Source of the DNA: Chitinophaga pinensis
GTDB taxonomy: Bacteria > Bacteroidota > Bacteroidia > Chitinophagales > Chitinophagaceae
DNA: 64,000 nt
NCBI GenBank assembly: GCA_902167325.1
Contig: LR632930.1
Coordinates: forward strand, 2,604,001-2,668,000
Reading direction: 5' to 3'
A program made the position numbers and the translations under genes. The notes under the pieces were generated by a model. It did no database searches, had not been told where the DNA came from, and saw only the letters and a list, made by a program, of their open reading frames with translations. How positions within the stretch are numbered: the stretch's first letter is position 1; each line of letters opens with the position of its first letter. Positions 34,534 to 42,764 of the stretch are shown piece by piece.

Positions 34534-37170
34534 ATGGAATTAACCCTTACATATAAGCCAGATCATCACGATACCCCTGCCGCAGTATTTCTCCGTGGCA
34601 GCGATACCCGCTGGTGGCTGGAGCATTTCCGCGTATGGGGCCTGCTTCCGGAAGATGTTACGCTGCTGCCACTGTCGGCAGCAGACGGAGCTTCCGTTGC
34701 CGGGCTCTTCGTGATATTCAAAGAAGATAAAACACCCACAGTATCCCTGCTGCCCGAGCCTTTTGTGCTGACGGGTAATAAGATGTTTATTCCCCACGGG
34801 GCAACCCTCCAGCCTGCTATGACTGTTGCGGAGTTGAATACCCTCTGCATCTGGAAATACCAGCTGTTGCATCCTTCCCTTGGTTTCTTCGGTCTGGAGG
34901 AAGAAGATGTACTGCCTGCAGAAAGTCTTGTATTAATACCAGCCCCTGTGGTGGAAGAATGGAGCAATCTGATTCAGGATGTATCCCAGCTACCCATTCT
35001 CACCAGCATCCGTGTGGAGATGCCGGAGGAAGATGCATTTATGCAGGAAGTAAAGAACGTAGGCGATAAAGCCCTGCGGGAACTGCCTGCTCCCAAGGGA
35101 CAGCCCACAACACTGTTGGGTAAATTATGGCGGTTTATCCTTTACTGGCTGTTAAGGCTGGTGAAAGGGTTGCTGTCTCTCTTTGTAGTATCCGGACCGG
35201 TCAATTCGGGCTTTATGGGCCGTTTAATGGATCGGATCAATACAAAGCTGTCCACCATGGGTTCCTGGTTTGAGAGCGATGAGGAACGCCTCCTGCGGCT
35301 GTTTAAAGAGAATCCCGAACTGGCTCTGCAGTTTGCACCTCCGCTGGATCCTAATGCGCGGCCTGGTGAGGGTAGTTCATCCGCAGGTAACTGGATGCAA
35401 CGCAACACACGCTTTAATTCCAGCTTACTGGATTGGGCAGGCAGCAGCGGCGGAGCATGGGTGATCGCAGATAACTCTTATGCTGAATTGCAGAACCAAT
35501 ATCGAAAAGCTGCGGCACAGGCAGAGCAGGAAGGCGACTGGAGCAGGGCGGCATACATCTATGCCCACCTGCTGAAAGAATACCATGCAGCAGCTACCGC
35601 CCTGCGCAAAGGAAAGTTCTATGCCGATGCGGCCAACATCTATCTCAAGCAACTCGACAGCCTGCATAAAGCCGCCGAGTGTTATGAAGAAGGCGGCATG
35701 TACCCGGAGGCAATTGCACTGTACCTGAAAATGGAGCTGTACGAAAAAGCAGGAGACCTGCATGTCCTGAACGGCGATGCCAAAGCCGCTGCAGAATGCT
35801 TTGAGAAAACAGTGGCATACGATCTCAAATACAACAATTACCTCAGCGCAGCTAAAACCATTCGCAATAAACTGCACGATACTCCCCGTGCCAGGCGTTG
35901 CCTCTTGGATGGCTGGTACAGCGGCGAAAAGATGGAGGATTGTATGCAGCAATACATTCAGTTGGGCGAGGAGCCGAAGGATGCCACCATCCGTTGGGTG
36001 TATGAGGAAGTACTAACTACGGAAGGAAGGGCCGCATTCCTCTCCGTGATGAATAAGCTGAAGGATGAGTACCCGGAAGTAAAAGACACCGTGCGTGATC
36101 TGGCATACCGGTTAATCGGTGATTCCGTTCGTGATGGTGAGAAGCACCTGCTGCCCATGCTGGCGAACCTCGTACCGGGAGATCCTTTTCTGCGGAGTGA
36201 TGCTGCGTTGTTTCAGAATTACATGCCTGTGCAGCCTGTAAAGAAGAAAGCGACGGCCAGTATGATTAAGCTGAAAGGGGATGTTGCTTGGCTTGATGCA
36301 TATAGCTGGCGGCAGCAGATCATTGCATTTGGAAGGCGGGGGAATCAGTTGATGCTTGCCCGCTGCAATTGGGATGGCGCAGTGCAGTACCGGGAAATAG
36401 CTTATGATGTACAAGCATACGATTTTGGCAGCCGATGGGATTATGTTGTAAGTATCAGTGACTTTGATTCACGTATTGTGATTTGTGACGGGAGTAGTGC
36501 AGGAATGACCACTGATATTCCATTTGATAGTCAATTTGGTGACGGGTTTAGCATCAAGCAGGATCTGTCTGCTGAAGGGAGCAAATACTTGCGTGCAGGG
36601 CGGTATGAGACGAAAGTAATTTTAGTAGCAGATGTTGCCGATTCATTTGCGGTATATAAATCATTGCCGGATGCGGAGCATATGAATGTGGTATTTATTT
36701 CTGAGTCAATTGAATTATTGAAATTGACAGGCCCGCTGTTTTATTGGAATGGGAAGTATTTTGTACCAGACGAAGGAAGGATGCTGGTTATCTTTGATGA
36801 AGAAGCAGCACCTCGTATTATAGAAGGAGATTTCGGGAAAGCAATCCAGCATCAGCGATGGATTGCCTGGCTGAATGTGGATTCGCTTATTGTGATGAAT
36901 GCGGAAGATGAATTGGAGGCAGTATTTCCAGTGGATGATGATTTTGTTATGACTGACCTCAAATTCTTAACGCCGGCTTTACTGGCATTGGTTGGTAGTT
37001 CCAGGATAATATTCTTCTCTTGCAGTAAGGGCGTTTGGAGTAAATTGTCTGAAATGGATGCCGGGGAACATGTGTTTAAATTATTGCCCAGTGGCGCCCC
37101 GGGCCGCTTTGCCATGATGGAGTACGATGGTCAGATCACCTTCCACGATCTCCCCGAAGAAGCGTCCTAA
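34534..37170 (+). CDS. bpX6-like TPR and beta-propeller protein of system B
   Basis: 878 residues. An N-terminal domain (1-185) with HDTPAAVFLRGSDTRWWLEHF is followed by a hydrophobic hairpin or single membrane segment (about 197-222, LWRFILYWLLRLVKGLLSLFVV). TPR/TPR-like repeats span about 300-450 (YIYAHLLKEYHAAATALRKG, ECYEEGGMYPEAIALYLKM). The C-terminal about 280 residues are strand-rich and propeller-like (NQLMLARCNWDGAVQYREIAYDV, then LKLTGPLFYWNGKYFVP). Probably tethers the complex to the inner face of the membrane. Last gene of the operon, followed directly by a very strong terminator. Its 3' third is AT-richer. Confidence 0.78.
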   Translation: MELTLTYKPDHHDTPAAVFLRGSDTRWWLEHFRVWGLLPEDVTLLPLSAADGASVAGLFVIFKEDKTPTVSLLPEPFVLTGNKMFIPHGATLQPAMTVAELNTLCIWKYQLLHPSLGFFGLEEEDVLPAESLVLIPAPVVEEWSNLIQDVSQLPILTSIRVEMPEEDAFMQEVKNVGDKALRELPAPKGQPTTLLGKLWRFILYWLLRLVKGLLSLFVVSGPVNSGFMGRLMDRINTKLSTMGSWFESDEERLLRLFKENPELALQFAPPLDPNARPGEGSSSAGNWMQRNTRFNSSLLDWAGSSGGAWVIADNSYAELQNQYRKAAAQAEQEGDWSRAAYIYAHLLKEYHAAATALRKGKFYADAANIYLKQLDSLHKAAECYEEGGMYPEAIALYLKMELYEKAGDLHVLNGDAKAAAECFEKTVAYDLKYNNYLSAAKTIRNKLHDTPRARRCLLDGWYSGEKMEDCMQQYIQLGEEPKDATIRWVYEEVLTTEGRAAFLSVMNKLKDEYPEVKDTVRDLAYRLIGDSVRDGEKHLLPMLANLVPGDPFLRSDAALFQNYMPVQPVKKKATASMIKLKGDVAWLDAYSWRQQIIAFGRRGNQLMLARCNWDGAVQYREIAYDVQAYDFGSRWDYVVSISDFDSRIVICDGSSAGMTTDIPFDSQFGDGFSIKQDLSAEGSKYLRAGRYETKVILVADVADSFAVYKSLPDAEHMNVVFISESIELLKLTGPLFYWNGKYFVPDEGRMLVIFDEEAAPRIIEGDFGKAIQHQRWIAWLNVDSLIVMNAEDELEAVFPVDDDFVMTDLKFLTPALLALVGSSRIIFFSCSKGVWSKLSEMDAGEHVFKLLPSGAPGRFAMMEYDGQITFHDLPEEAS

Positions 37171-37209
37171 AACAAAAATCCCCCCGGCAGAACCGGGGGG
37201 ATTTTTGTT
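37171..37209. terminator. Strong bidirectional terminator
   Basis: A 17-bp perfect stem (37171-37187 with 37193-37209) with a CCCCCCGG/CCGGGGGG core and A5/T5 arms, immediately after the system B stop. It also covers the end of the desaturase gene. Confidence 0.9.
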
Positions 37210-38089
37210 ATGCTTCAGGAGCAGTTACTTTATTATTCTCTCTTATCTTCTCCGGTACGCCGTGTATATCCCACACGAGGCCGAACCATCCCAGCATCAC
37301 AATGATGTAATAGGTGATATCGATCTCCCACCAATAGAAGCCCTGACGTGTAGCACGCTGGTAATAGTGGTGGTTATTATGCCAGCCTTCGCCCATGGTT
37401 ACCAGCGCCAGTACAAGACTGTTGCGGGATTCATCTCCGGTCTTATACCGTGGCTTACCCCATTTGTGCATGAGGGAGTTAATGGTAAAGGTGCCGTGGA
37501 ACAGCAGGATGGTGCTGAGGAAGAAACCGATGAACAGGGTGGAAAGTCCGGCAGACCAGTCGAACCAGCCCGCGCCGTTCACCTTGTTACCGATAAAGTA
37601 CACCACCACAGCCAGGATCAATGGCGGAACGAAGTGGTATTTGTTGAGCCAGAAAAGCTCTTTATGCTTCATGTCCTTGATGAGATCGTAGCGGGTTTCT
37701 TTATGCTCTTTGTCCATGATCCAGCCGATGTGTGCATGCCAGAACCCGTAGATCTTGGCAGAGTGCGGATCTTCAGGAGTATCGGAATGTTTATGGTGAA
37801 CCCTGTGGTTCGCCGCCCACCACAATACACCTTTCTGGAAGCTGCTCTGCGCACCGCAGGCCAGCAGGAACTGGAAGAATCGGGAAGTTTTATATGATCG
37901 GTGAGAGAAATATCGGTGATATCCGCCGGTTACGAAAAACATGCGCACGAAGTACAACACTGCGCACAATATCCAGTCGAAAGCAGTCACATGTGTGAAA
38001 AAGGCTAAAAACGGTACCGCGTGCATTCCGATAAAGTCCATTTCGTGCAGCCAGTTCGTTCCCTTCTTTGGTGTAATGGAGGTATTCAT
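37208..38089 (-). CDS. Acyl-CoA/fatty-acid desaturase (delta-9 type)
   Basis: 293 residues, integral membrane with about four transmembrane helices. The three His boxes of the family are present: GYHRYFSHRSY (HxxxxH), HRVHHKHSDTPEDPH (HxxHH) and HNNHHYY. A di-iron centre would introduce a double bond into saturated acyl chains to control membrane fluidity. A further conserved DPHSAKIYGFWHAHIGW is typical of the stearoyl-CoA type. The promoter ends four bases before this ATG, so the start may be leaderless or the true start may be an internal Met (residue 17 or 22). Confidence 0.92.
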   Translation of the reverse strand: MNTSITPKKGTNWLHEMDFIGMHAVPFLAFFTHVTAFDWILCAVLYFVRMFFVTGGYHRYFSHRSYKTSRFFQFLLACGAQSSFQKGVLWWAANHRVHHKHSDTPEDPHSAKIYGFWHAHIGWIMDKEHKETRYDLIKDMKHKELFWLNKYHFVPPLILAVVVYFIGNKVNGAGWFDWSAGLSTLFIGFFLSTILLFHGTFTINSLMHKWGKPRYKTGDESRNSLVLALVTMGEGWHNNHHYYQRATRQGFYWWEIDITYYIIVMLGWFGLVWDIHGVPEKIRENNKVTAPEA

Positions 38090-38093
38090 TCGC

Positions 38094-38124
38094 CAAAATT
38101 AAGGGCAGAATCATAAATCTGCAA
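38094..38124 (-). promoter_or_regulatory. Promoter of the desaturase gene, directly at the ATG
   Basis: On the minus strand TTG (38124-38122), a 20-base spacer, then exact TAATTTTG (38101-38094). Only four bases separate it from the annotated ATG, which predicts a leaderless message. Confidence 0.6.
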
Positions 38125-38235
38125 TGATTTCAATCAACGGATCACCCCACATTTAACATTACCTTAACTTTTATCCGGAACTTTTCTGAGTAGTAAATGG
38201 GCATCACTGCCTACGTAACCCAACGTGGAAGCGGA

Positions 38236-38243
38236 TAGTTTTG
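38236..38243 (+). promoter_or_regulatory. -7 box abutting the lipoprotein start
   Basis: TAGTTTTG, exact, four bases before the ATG at 38248. No TTG is seen at the expected distance, so confidence is low. Confidence 0.3.
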
Positions 38244-38247
38244 CCAC

Positions 38248-39531
38248 ATGAAAGGAATCTTTTATTATCTGGCGGCATTCCTTTTTCTGTCCGCCTGCAG
38301 CCCCAAATCCAAAGAAGACACTGCCGTAAAACCCGAAGAACCCCAAGGGGCGGTATTCCCTAAAGGCATGCCTGCCGGAACAACCATTACGGCGGCACTT
38401 GGTCCTCAGGGCGGCGTGCTCCGTTCGCTGGATGGTAAGTTTAAACTGACCGTGCCCGCCGGTGCCCTTACCACTACAACCCCTATTTCAGTACAGCCAG
38501 TTACCAATACACTGCCCGGTAGTCCGGGTTTAGCCTACCGCTTTACACCAGATAATCTGCAGTTCGCCAAACCGGTGACCATGACCTTCACCTGGAACGA
38601 TGATGATATGGAAACTACGGCTCCTGAGGCCCTTTATCTGGCTTTTCAGCAGGGCGATGGTATCTGGCGCTTCCTGCCTAAAACAACCGTTAATGCCGCA
38701 GAGAAAACGCTGACGGTGGAAACCACCCATTTCTCTGACTGGGCGCCCTATGCCATGTTTTACCTCACCCGGGAAAAGCCCGAAGTGAGAACGAACGAAA
38801 GCATAGGCCTGCGGGTGCAAACCACTAAAAACTACCTCGCTTTCAACTTCAACCGTACCGAAGTGGAAATAGCACAGGAAGCAGTGCTGGACGATCCTAA
38901 GAATATACAGAACTGGAAACTGACCGGGGCAGGACAGCTGAATGCCGAAGCCCGCATCGCCAGGTATACCGCTCCCGGCACCATTCCACAGCAGAACCCG
39001 GTATGGGTAAGTGTGGATGTGTTGCACTTCATCCCCGCCGGAAAGATCCCCGGCAGGGGCAATACGGGTAAAGTGATCCTCCGCTCGCCCATCCGTATCG
39101 TGGAAGACACCTGGCATTACGGTACCATCGGCGGTGTGGAGTTTACCACCCACCAGCACTGGTTCCTGTTTCAGGACGGGATACTCAACATTGAAGGGCT
39201 CATCCCCAACGGCCATAGTGTTAATATCGACATCCTCACGCTTGCACTGGCCACCGGCACCCATACCTGGAACAATGAACCACTGCCCGGTTCTGCCAAA
39301 TTCGTGTACCTGGCAGGCCTTACCGGGGCCATTATGCACGGGTATACCGACTGCACCACCGGTTATGATGTAAACGCCGGCGGCAGCGTTACCATCAGCA
39401 AGGTGGAAACCGTTAATGGCGTAAAGTATGTGGAAGGGCATTATGACATCGGGGCATTTGATATCATGGCGCACCCCTGTGCGCCGCCGGTAAAACATAT
39501 TACGGGAGAGTTCCGGGTTAAATCCCGGTAG
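38248..39531 (+). CDS. ZU5-like-domain lipoprotein
   Basis: 427 residues. Lipoprotein signal ending LSAC (Cys about 17) and a Lys/Glu-rich linker. Residues about 52-165 resemble a ZU5-type domain (GPQGGVLRSLDGKFKLTVPAGALTTTTPISVQPV, then FSDWAPYAMFY). The C-terminal half (about 170-427) is beta-rich and unassigned, with repeated Trp/Thr-rich strands and a Cys pair (TDCTTGY, HPCAPP). Probably sits on the outer membrane or at the cell surface. Its own promoter is doubtful. A bidirectional terminator follows. Confidence 0.78.
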   Translation: MKGIFYYLAAFLFLSACSPKSKEDTAVKPEEPQGAVFPKGMPAGTTITAALGPQGGVLRSLDGKFKLTVPAGALTTTTPISVQPVTNTLPGSPGLAYRFTPDNLQFAKPVTMTFTWNDDDMETTAPEALYLAFQQGDGIWRFLPKTTVNAAEKTLTVETTHFSDWAPYAMFYLTREKPEVRTNESIGLRVQTTKNYLAFNFNRTEVEIAQEAVLDDPKNIQNWKLTGAGQLNAEARIARYTAPGTIPQQNPVWVSVDVLHFIPAGKIPGRGNTGKVILRSPIRIVEDTWHYGTIGGVEFTTHQHWFLFQDGILNIEGLIPNGHSVNIDILTLALATGTHTWNNEPLPGSAKFVYLAGLTGAIMHGYTDCTTGYDVNAGGSVTISKVETVNGVKYVEGHYDIGAFDIMAHPCAPPVKHITGEFRVKSR

Positions 39532-39613
39532 CAACCATTATACCTGAGTGTGGAAGTGGCGTGGTACTATGGTACCATAGAAGGGAATGAATGCAACAGT
39601 ATGTACAAAGCAA

Positions 39614-39644
39614 AAGGGCCATCGTTTATGCAACGGTGGCCCTT
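39614..39644. terminator. Bidirectional hairpin terminator
   Basis: AAGGGCCATCGTT and AACGGTGGCCCTT (39614-39626 and 39632-39644) form a 13-bp stem with one G-T pair and a five-base loop. Confidence 0.7.
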
Positions 39645-39670
39645 ATGGTATATGATTGTTTGAGAGAATT

Positions 39671-39871
39671 TTAAGCAAGGGATTCTCTGACTTTACGGTC
39701 GGCCTTATGGCTGGCCTCAGCTGCTCTTTTGCTTACACGGTCGTAGGCATTACGGGCGGCTTTCTTCATATCGTCTATGGCTGCATCTGCACGCTGGCGG
39801 TTTTTCATATACCAGAATATGCCGGCTGCGGCGGTGCCCAAAACGGAAGCTGCGATGATGATCTTATTCAT
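39671..39871 (-). CDS. Small membrane protein, YtxH-like
   Basis: 66 residues. One transmembrane helix near the N-terminus (about 3-21, IIIAASVLGTAAAGIFWYM), then a charged amphipathic helix rich in Ala, Arg, Lys and Glu. General stress-type YtxH-like proteins have this form. No enzyme motif. Isolated gene with a terminator on its 3' side. Confidence 0.65.
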   Translation of the reverse strand: MNKIIIAASVLGTAAAGIFWYMKNRQRADAAIDDMKKAARNAYDRVSKRAAEASHKADRKVRESLA

Positions 39872-40185
39872 GACTCTTTGATTTGGTTCGGGATAACAAA
39901 ATCAAGTGGCGTGCCAGAAATTCCAAAGGAAATCCCAAAAGGATGCATTTCCGGGTTGCCGGGCTTATCACCTAAAGAATTATAATATGACGGTAAACAT
40001 ACCAAATATGGTTGTTATAGGAGGGAAACATGCCAGTTCATAGGCGAATCGGGAAAGAGTAATCGATTGAAACACATATTGGAAGACTTTTTTTCCCGAT
40101 TGCGTAAATGGATTTCCGCATTGGAGTGATGGAATGGTTGTTTTCATCGGTTCTTTGCGGGCACAACCTAACAATAGAAACGAAG
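39872..40185. other. 314-base regulatory region before the TonB receptor
   Basis: No gene is supported; the overlapping minus-strand frame at 39980 is non-coding in character. The region is AT-rich, contains the dyad described separately, and ends in the untranslated leader of the receptor gene at 40186. Confidence 0.55.
40101..40120. promoter_or_regulatory. 20-bp dyad upstream of the siderophore receptor
   Basis: TGCG-T-AAAT-GG-ATTT-C-CGCA is a palindrome at 8 of its 10 base pairs, 66 bases before the start codon. By position and symmetry it may be the binding site of an iron or other metal regulator. Confidence 0.5.
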
Positions 40186-42648
40186 ATGAAGCATATATAC
40201 AGCATGATGTTCGCCGGTTTGCTACTTTCCCAGGCGGCAATTGCTCAAGAAATCACTACTTTGACAACCTCGGGCATGGCTGCTCCCGCAAAGGCATCCG
40301 AAACAGAAGATCCTGAAAATACGCCCAAAGGCTCCGTGAAAGGAATTGTTGCTACGGCAGACGGTAAGCCCGCCGGTTTCGTAACCGTAGTGGTTCGTGG
40401 CCACAATAAAGGCACTACCACCGAAGAAGACGGTACTTTCTCTCTCCGCAATCTTAAACCTGGCAATTACACCCTCTATATTTCTTCTGTTGGCTTAAAG
40501 CCGGTAGAGAAGCAGATCACCATTTCCGCCGACCAGGGGCTGGAGATCAACATCACCCTCGAAGAAACTGCCAAACAACTCTCAGAAGTTGTGGTGACCG
40601 ATAAACGCACGCAGAACGATAAGCCCGTTACCATCAGCAAACTGCCCATCCCGGTGATGGACCTCCCGCAGGCTGTAGCCGTTATCGGACAGGCTACCAT
40701 CCGCGAACAGCAGGCACAGCGCCTCAGTGATGTGGTGAAGAATGTGAATGGTGTATACCTCGCAACTACCCGCGCCGGCACACAGGAAACCTTCTCTGCC
40801 CGCGGCTACGGCTTCGGCAGCAGCAATATGTTCAAAAACGGTTCCCGTGTAAACTCCGGTACCTTCCCTGAAATGAGTTCCCTCGAAAGAGTGGAGGTCC
40901 TCAAAGGCAGCGCCGCCATCCTGTATGGACAGGTAGCTCCCGGCGCGGTTATGAACCTCGTTACCAAACAACCCCGTTTCGAAGGTGGTGGCGAAGTATC
41001 CATGCGGGTAGGCAGCTACGACCTCTATAAACCGGCATTCGACATCTACGGTCCCATCAGCGGTAAAGTAGCTTACCGTCTAAATGGTACATATGAGTCT
41101 GCCAACAGCTACCGCGATCAGGTACACAGCAAACGCTACTACGTGAACCCCTCGCTGTTGTTTAAAGTAAGCCCCCGTACGGAAATAGTTGTGCAGGGCG
41201 ATTACCTGAAACACGACTTCACCCCTGATTTCGGGATCGGTACCAATAATGGTAAATCTATTGTAGACGTACCCCGCAACACCTTCTTCGGTGCTCCCTG
41301 GCAATATGCGAAGGCCGAACAATATACCAGCGGTGTAACCGTAAAACACCAGCTGAACGATAACTGGACCCTCAACGGCAACGTTTCTTACCAGAAATAT
41401 AAAAGAGATTACTTCTCCGTTGAGCGTCTGCAGTTCACGAATGGTAAACTGGGCCGTCCCCTTGGCCGCCAGTTCAATGAAGAAGATTATTACAGCGCTA
41501 CCTTCGATGTAACCGGTTATCTGAAAACCGGCAGCATCAAACATACCATCCTCGCAGGTATCGACGGCGACCGCTATAAAACAGGTTCCACTGCCTTTAC
41601 CATTGACGCTACAAAGGGCATCACTTACGATACCCTCAGCCTTAACGAACCCGGCAAATACCCGCTGCGTACGGACATGCCCAATGCAGTTGCAAATGCC
41701 CTTACCGTTTCTCCCGTTAACCGTTTTGGCGGATACATCCAGGATCTCATCAGCATTTCCGAGAAACTGAAAGTACTGGCAGGTGTACGCTGGAGCTATG
41801 TTGAAACTTCCGCTCCCGAGAAAACCGATTACAAAACCGGTGCTGTTACTAAAACTGCAGCTGCCCGTTACGACAATGCGTTTTCTCCCCGCTTCGGTGT
41901 AGTGTACAAACCCATTCCCACCACGGCCTTCTTCGTTAGCTACAGCAATTCCTTCACCCCCAATACCGGTGTGGATATCTACAGCGCGCCCATCAAGCCT
42001 TCTATGATCGATCAGTTTGAAGCCGGTGTGAAGAACGACTTCTTTGGTGGCAAACTGTCTACCAACGTAACCGTTTATAAAATCAAGAACAGCAACCTCG
42101 CGCAAACCGCACCTTTCGATAAAGACGGTAAGGATAACACCAATACCAATATCAAAGCGCTCATTGGTGGTACCACCAGCAATGGCGTAGAAATCGATAT
42201 CGCGGGCCATCCCGTAGCAGGACTGGACATCGTGGCCGGTTACAGCTACAACGATATCTTCGTATCCGATGCTATCGTTGCGCCGGGTAACCTGTTCAAG
42301 GGCGATCGCCTCGTGAACAACCCGCACCATACTGCCAACGCCAGCGTGTTCTATACTTTCCAGAACACTGCCCTCAAAGGCCTGAAGCTGGGTGTAATGG
42401 CCTTCTATACCGGCGACCGCCCCGTGGGTTGGAACAACACCACCACGCAGCCCGACCGTATGTTTAATGTAGACGGGTACACCACCATCGATCTGAATGC
42501 AGGTTACAGCTGGAAGAACTTCTCCCTGATGGCGAAAGTTTCCAACATCACCAACGAATACAACTTCCTGGTGCATGAGAACTATAGCATCAACCCCATT
42601 CCTCCCACGCAGTTTACGGCTACGCTTGCGTACCGTTTCAAATACTAA
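40186..42648 (+). CDS. TonB-dependent siderophore receptor with carboxypeptidase-D-like N-terminal domain
   Basis: 820 residues from the ATG at 40186, which starts a good signal peptide (ending AAIAQ); the frame extends upstream to 40108 but that part has no homology. An Ig-like carboxypeptidase-regulatory domain (about 48-130, GSVKGIVATADGKPAGFVTVVV) precedes the plug (about 140-250, PQAVAVIGQATI, then YLATTRAGTQETFSARGYGF, LERVEVLKGSAAILYG) and a 22-strand barrel. The chain ends in YRFKY. The plug wording is of the FhuA/FpvA-like siderophore class. Single gene. Confidence 0.92.
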   Translation: MKHIYSMMFAGLLLSQAAIAQEITTLTTSGMAAPAKASETEDPENTPKGSVKGIVATADGKPAGFVTVVVRGHNKGTTTEEDGTFSLRNLKPGNYTLYISSVGLKPVEKQITISADQGLEINITLEETAKQLSEVVVTDKRTQNDKPVTISKLPIPVMDLPQAVAVIGQATIREQQAQRLSDVVKNVNGVYLATTRAGTQETFSARGYGFGSSNMFKNGSRVNSGTFPEMSSLERVEVLKGSAAILYGQVAPGAVMNLVTKQPRFEGGGEVSMRVGSYDLYKPAFDIYGPISGKVAYRLNGTYESANSYRDQVHSKRYYVNPSLLFKVSPRTEIVVQGDYLKHDFTPDFGIGTNNGKSIVDVPRNTFFGAPWQYAKAEQYTSGVTVKHQLNDNWTLNGNVSYQKYKRDYFSVERLQFTNGKLGRPLGRQFNEEDYYSATFDVTGYLKTGSIKHTILAGIDGDRYKTGSTAFTIDATKGITYDTLSLNEPGKYPLRTDMPNAVANALTVSPVNRFGGYIQDLISISEKLKVLAGVRWSYVETSAPEKTDYKTGAVTKTAAARYDNAFSPRFGVVYKPIPTTAFFVSYSNSFTPNTGVDIYSAPIKPSMIDQFEAGVKNDFFGGKLSTNVTVYKIKNSNLAQTAPFDKDGKDNTNTNIKALIGGTTSNGVEIDIAGHPVAGLDIVAGYSYNDIFVSDAIVAPGNLFKGDRLVNNPHHTANASVFYTFQNTALKGLKLGVMAFYTGDRPVGWNNTTTQPDRMFNVDGYTTIDLNAGYSWKNFSLMAKVSNITNEYNFLVHENYSINPIPPTQFTATLAYRFKY

Positions 42649-42668
42649 TTGAACAACACTCCATATCA

Positions 42669-42703
42669 GAAAGCCGCTCCGTTTACGGGGCGGCTTTCTT
42701 TTT
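42669..42703 (+). terminator. Terminator of the TonB receptor gene
   Basis: GAAAGCCGC (42669-42677) and GCGGCTTTC (42690-42698), followed by five T. Confidence 0.85.
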
Positions 42704-42710
42704 GGGCATA

Positions 42711-42745
42711 AAAAAAACGGTCCCGGTTTTAGCCAGGGCCGTTTT
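42711..42745 (-). terminator. Terminator of the agmatine operon
   Basis: AAAACGG (42714-42720) and CCGTTTT (42739-42745) with inner CCC/GGG and one T bulge; the minus strand runs into a T-run. Confidence 0.7.
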
Positions 42746-42764
42746 AAATACAGTAAGTGCTGCG

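Noticed and set aside
41080..42576. 498-codon minus-strand frame
   Set aside because: Antisense shadow of the siderophore receptor; no family resemblance.
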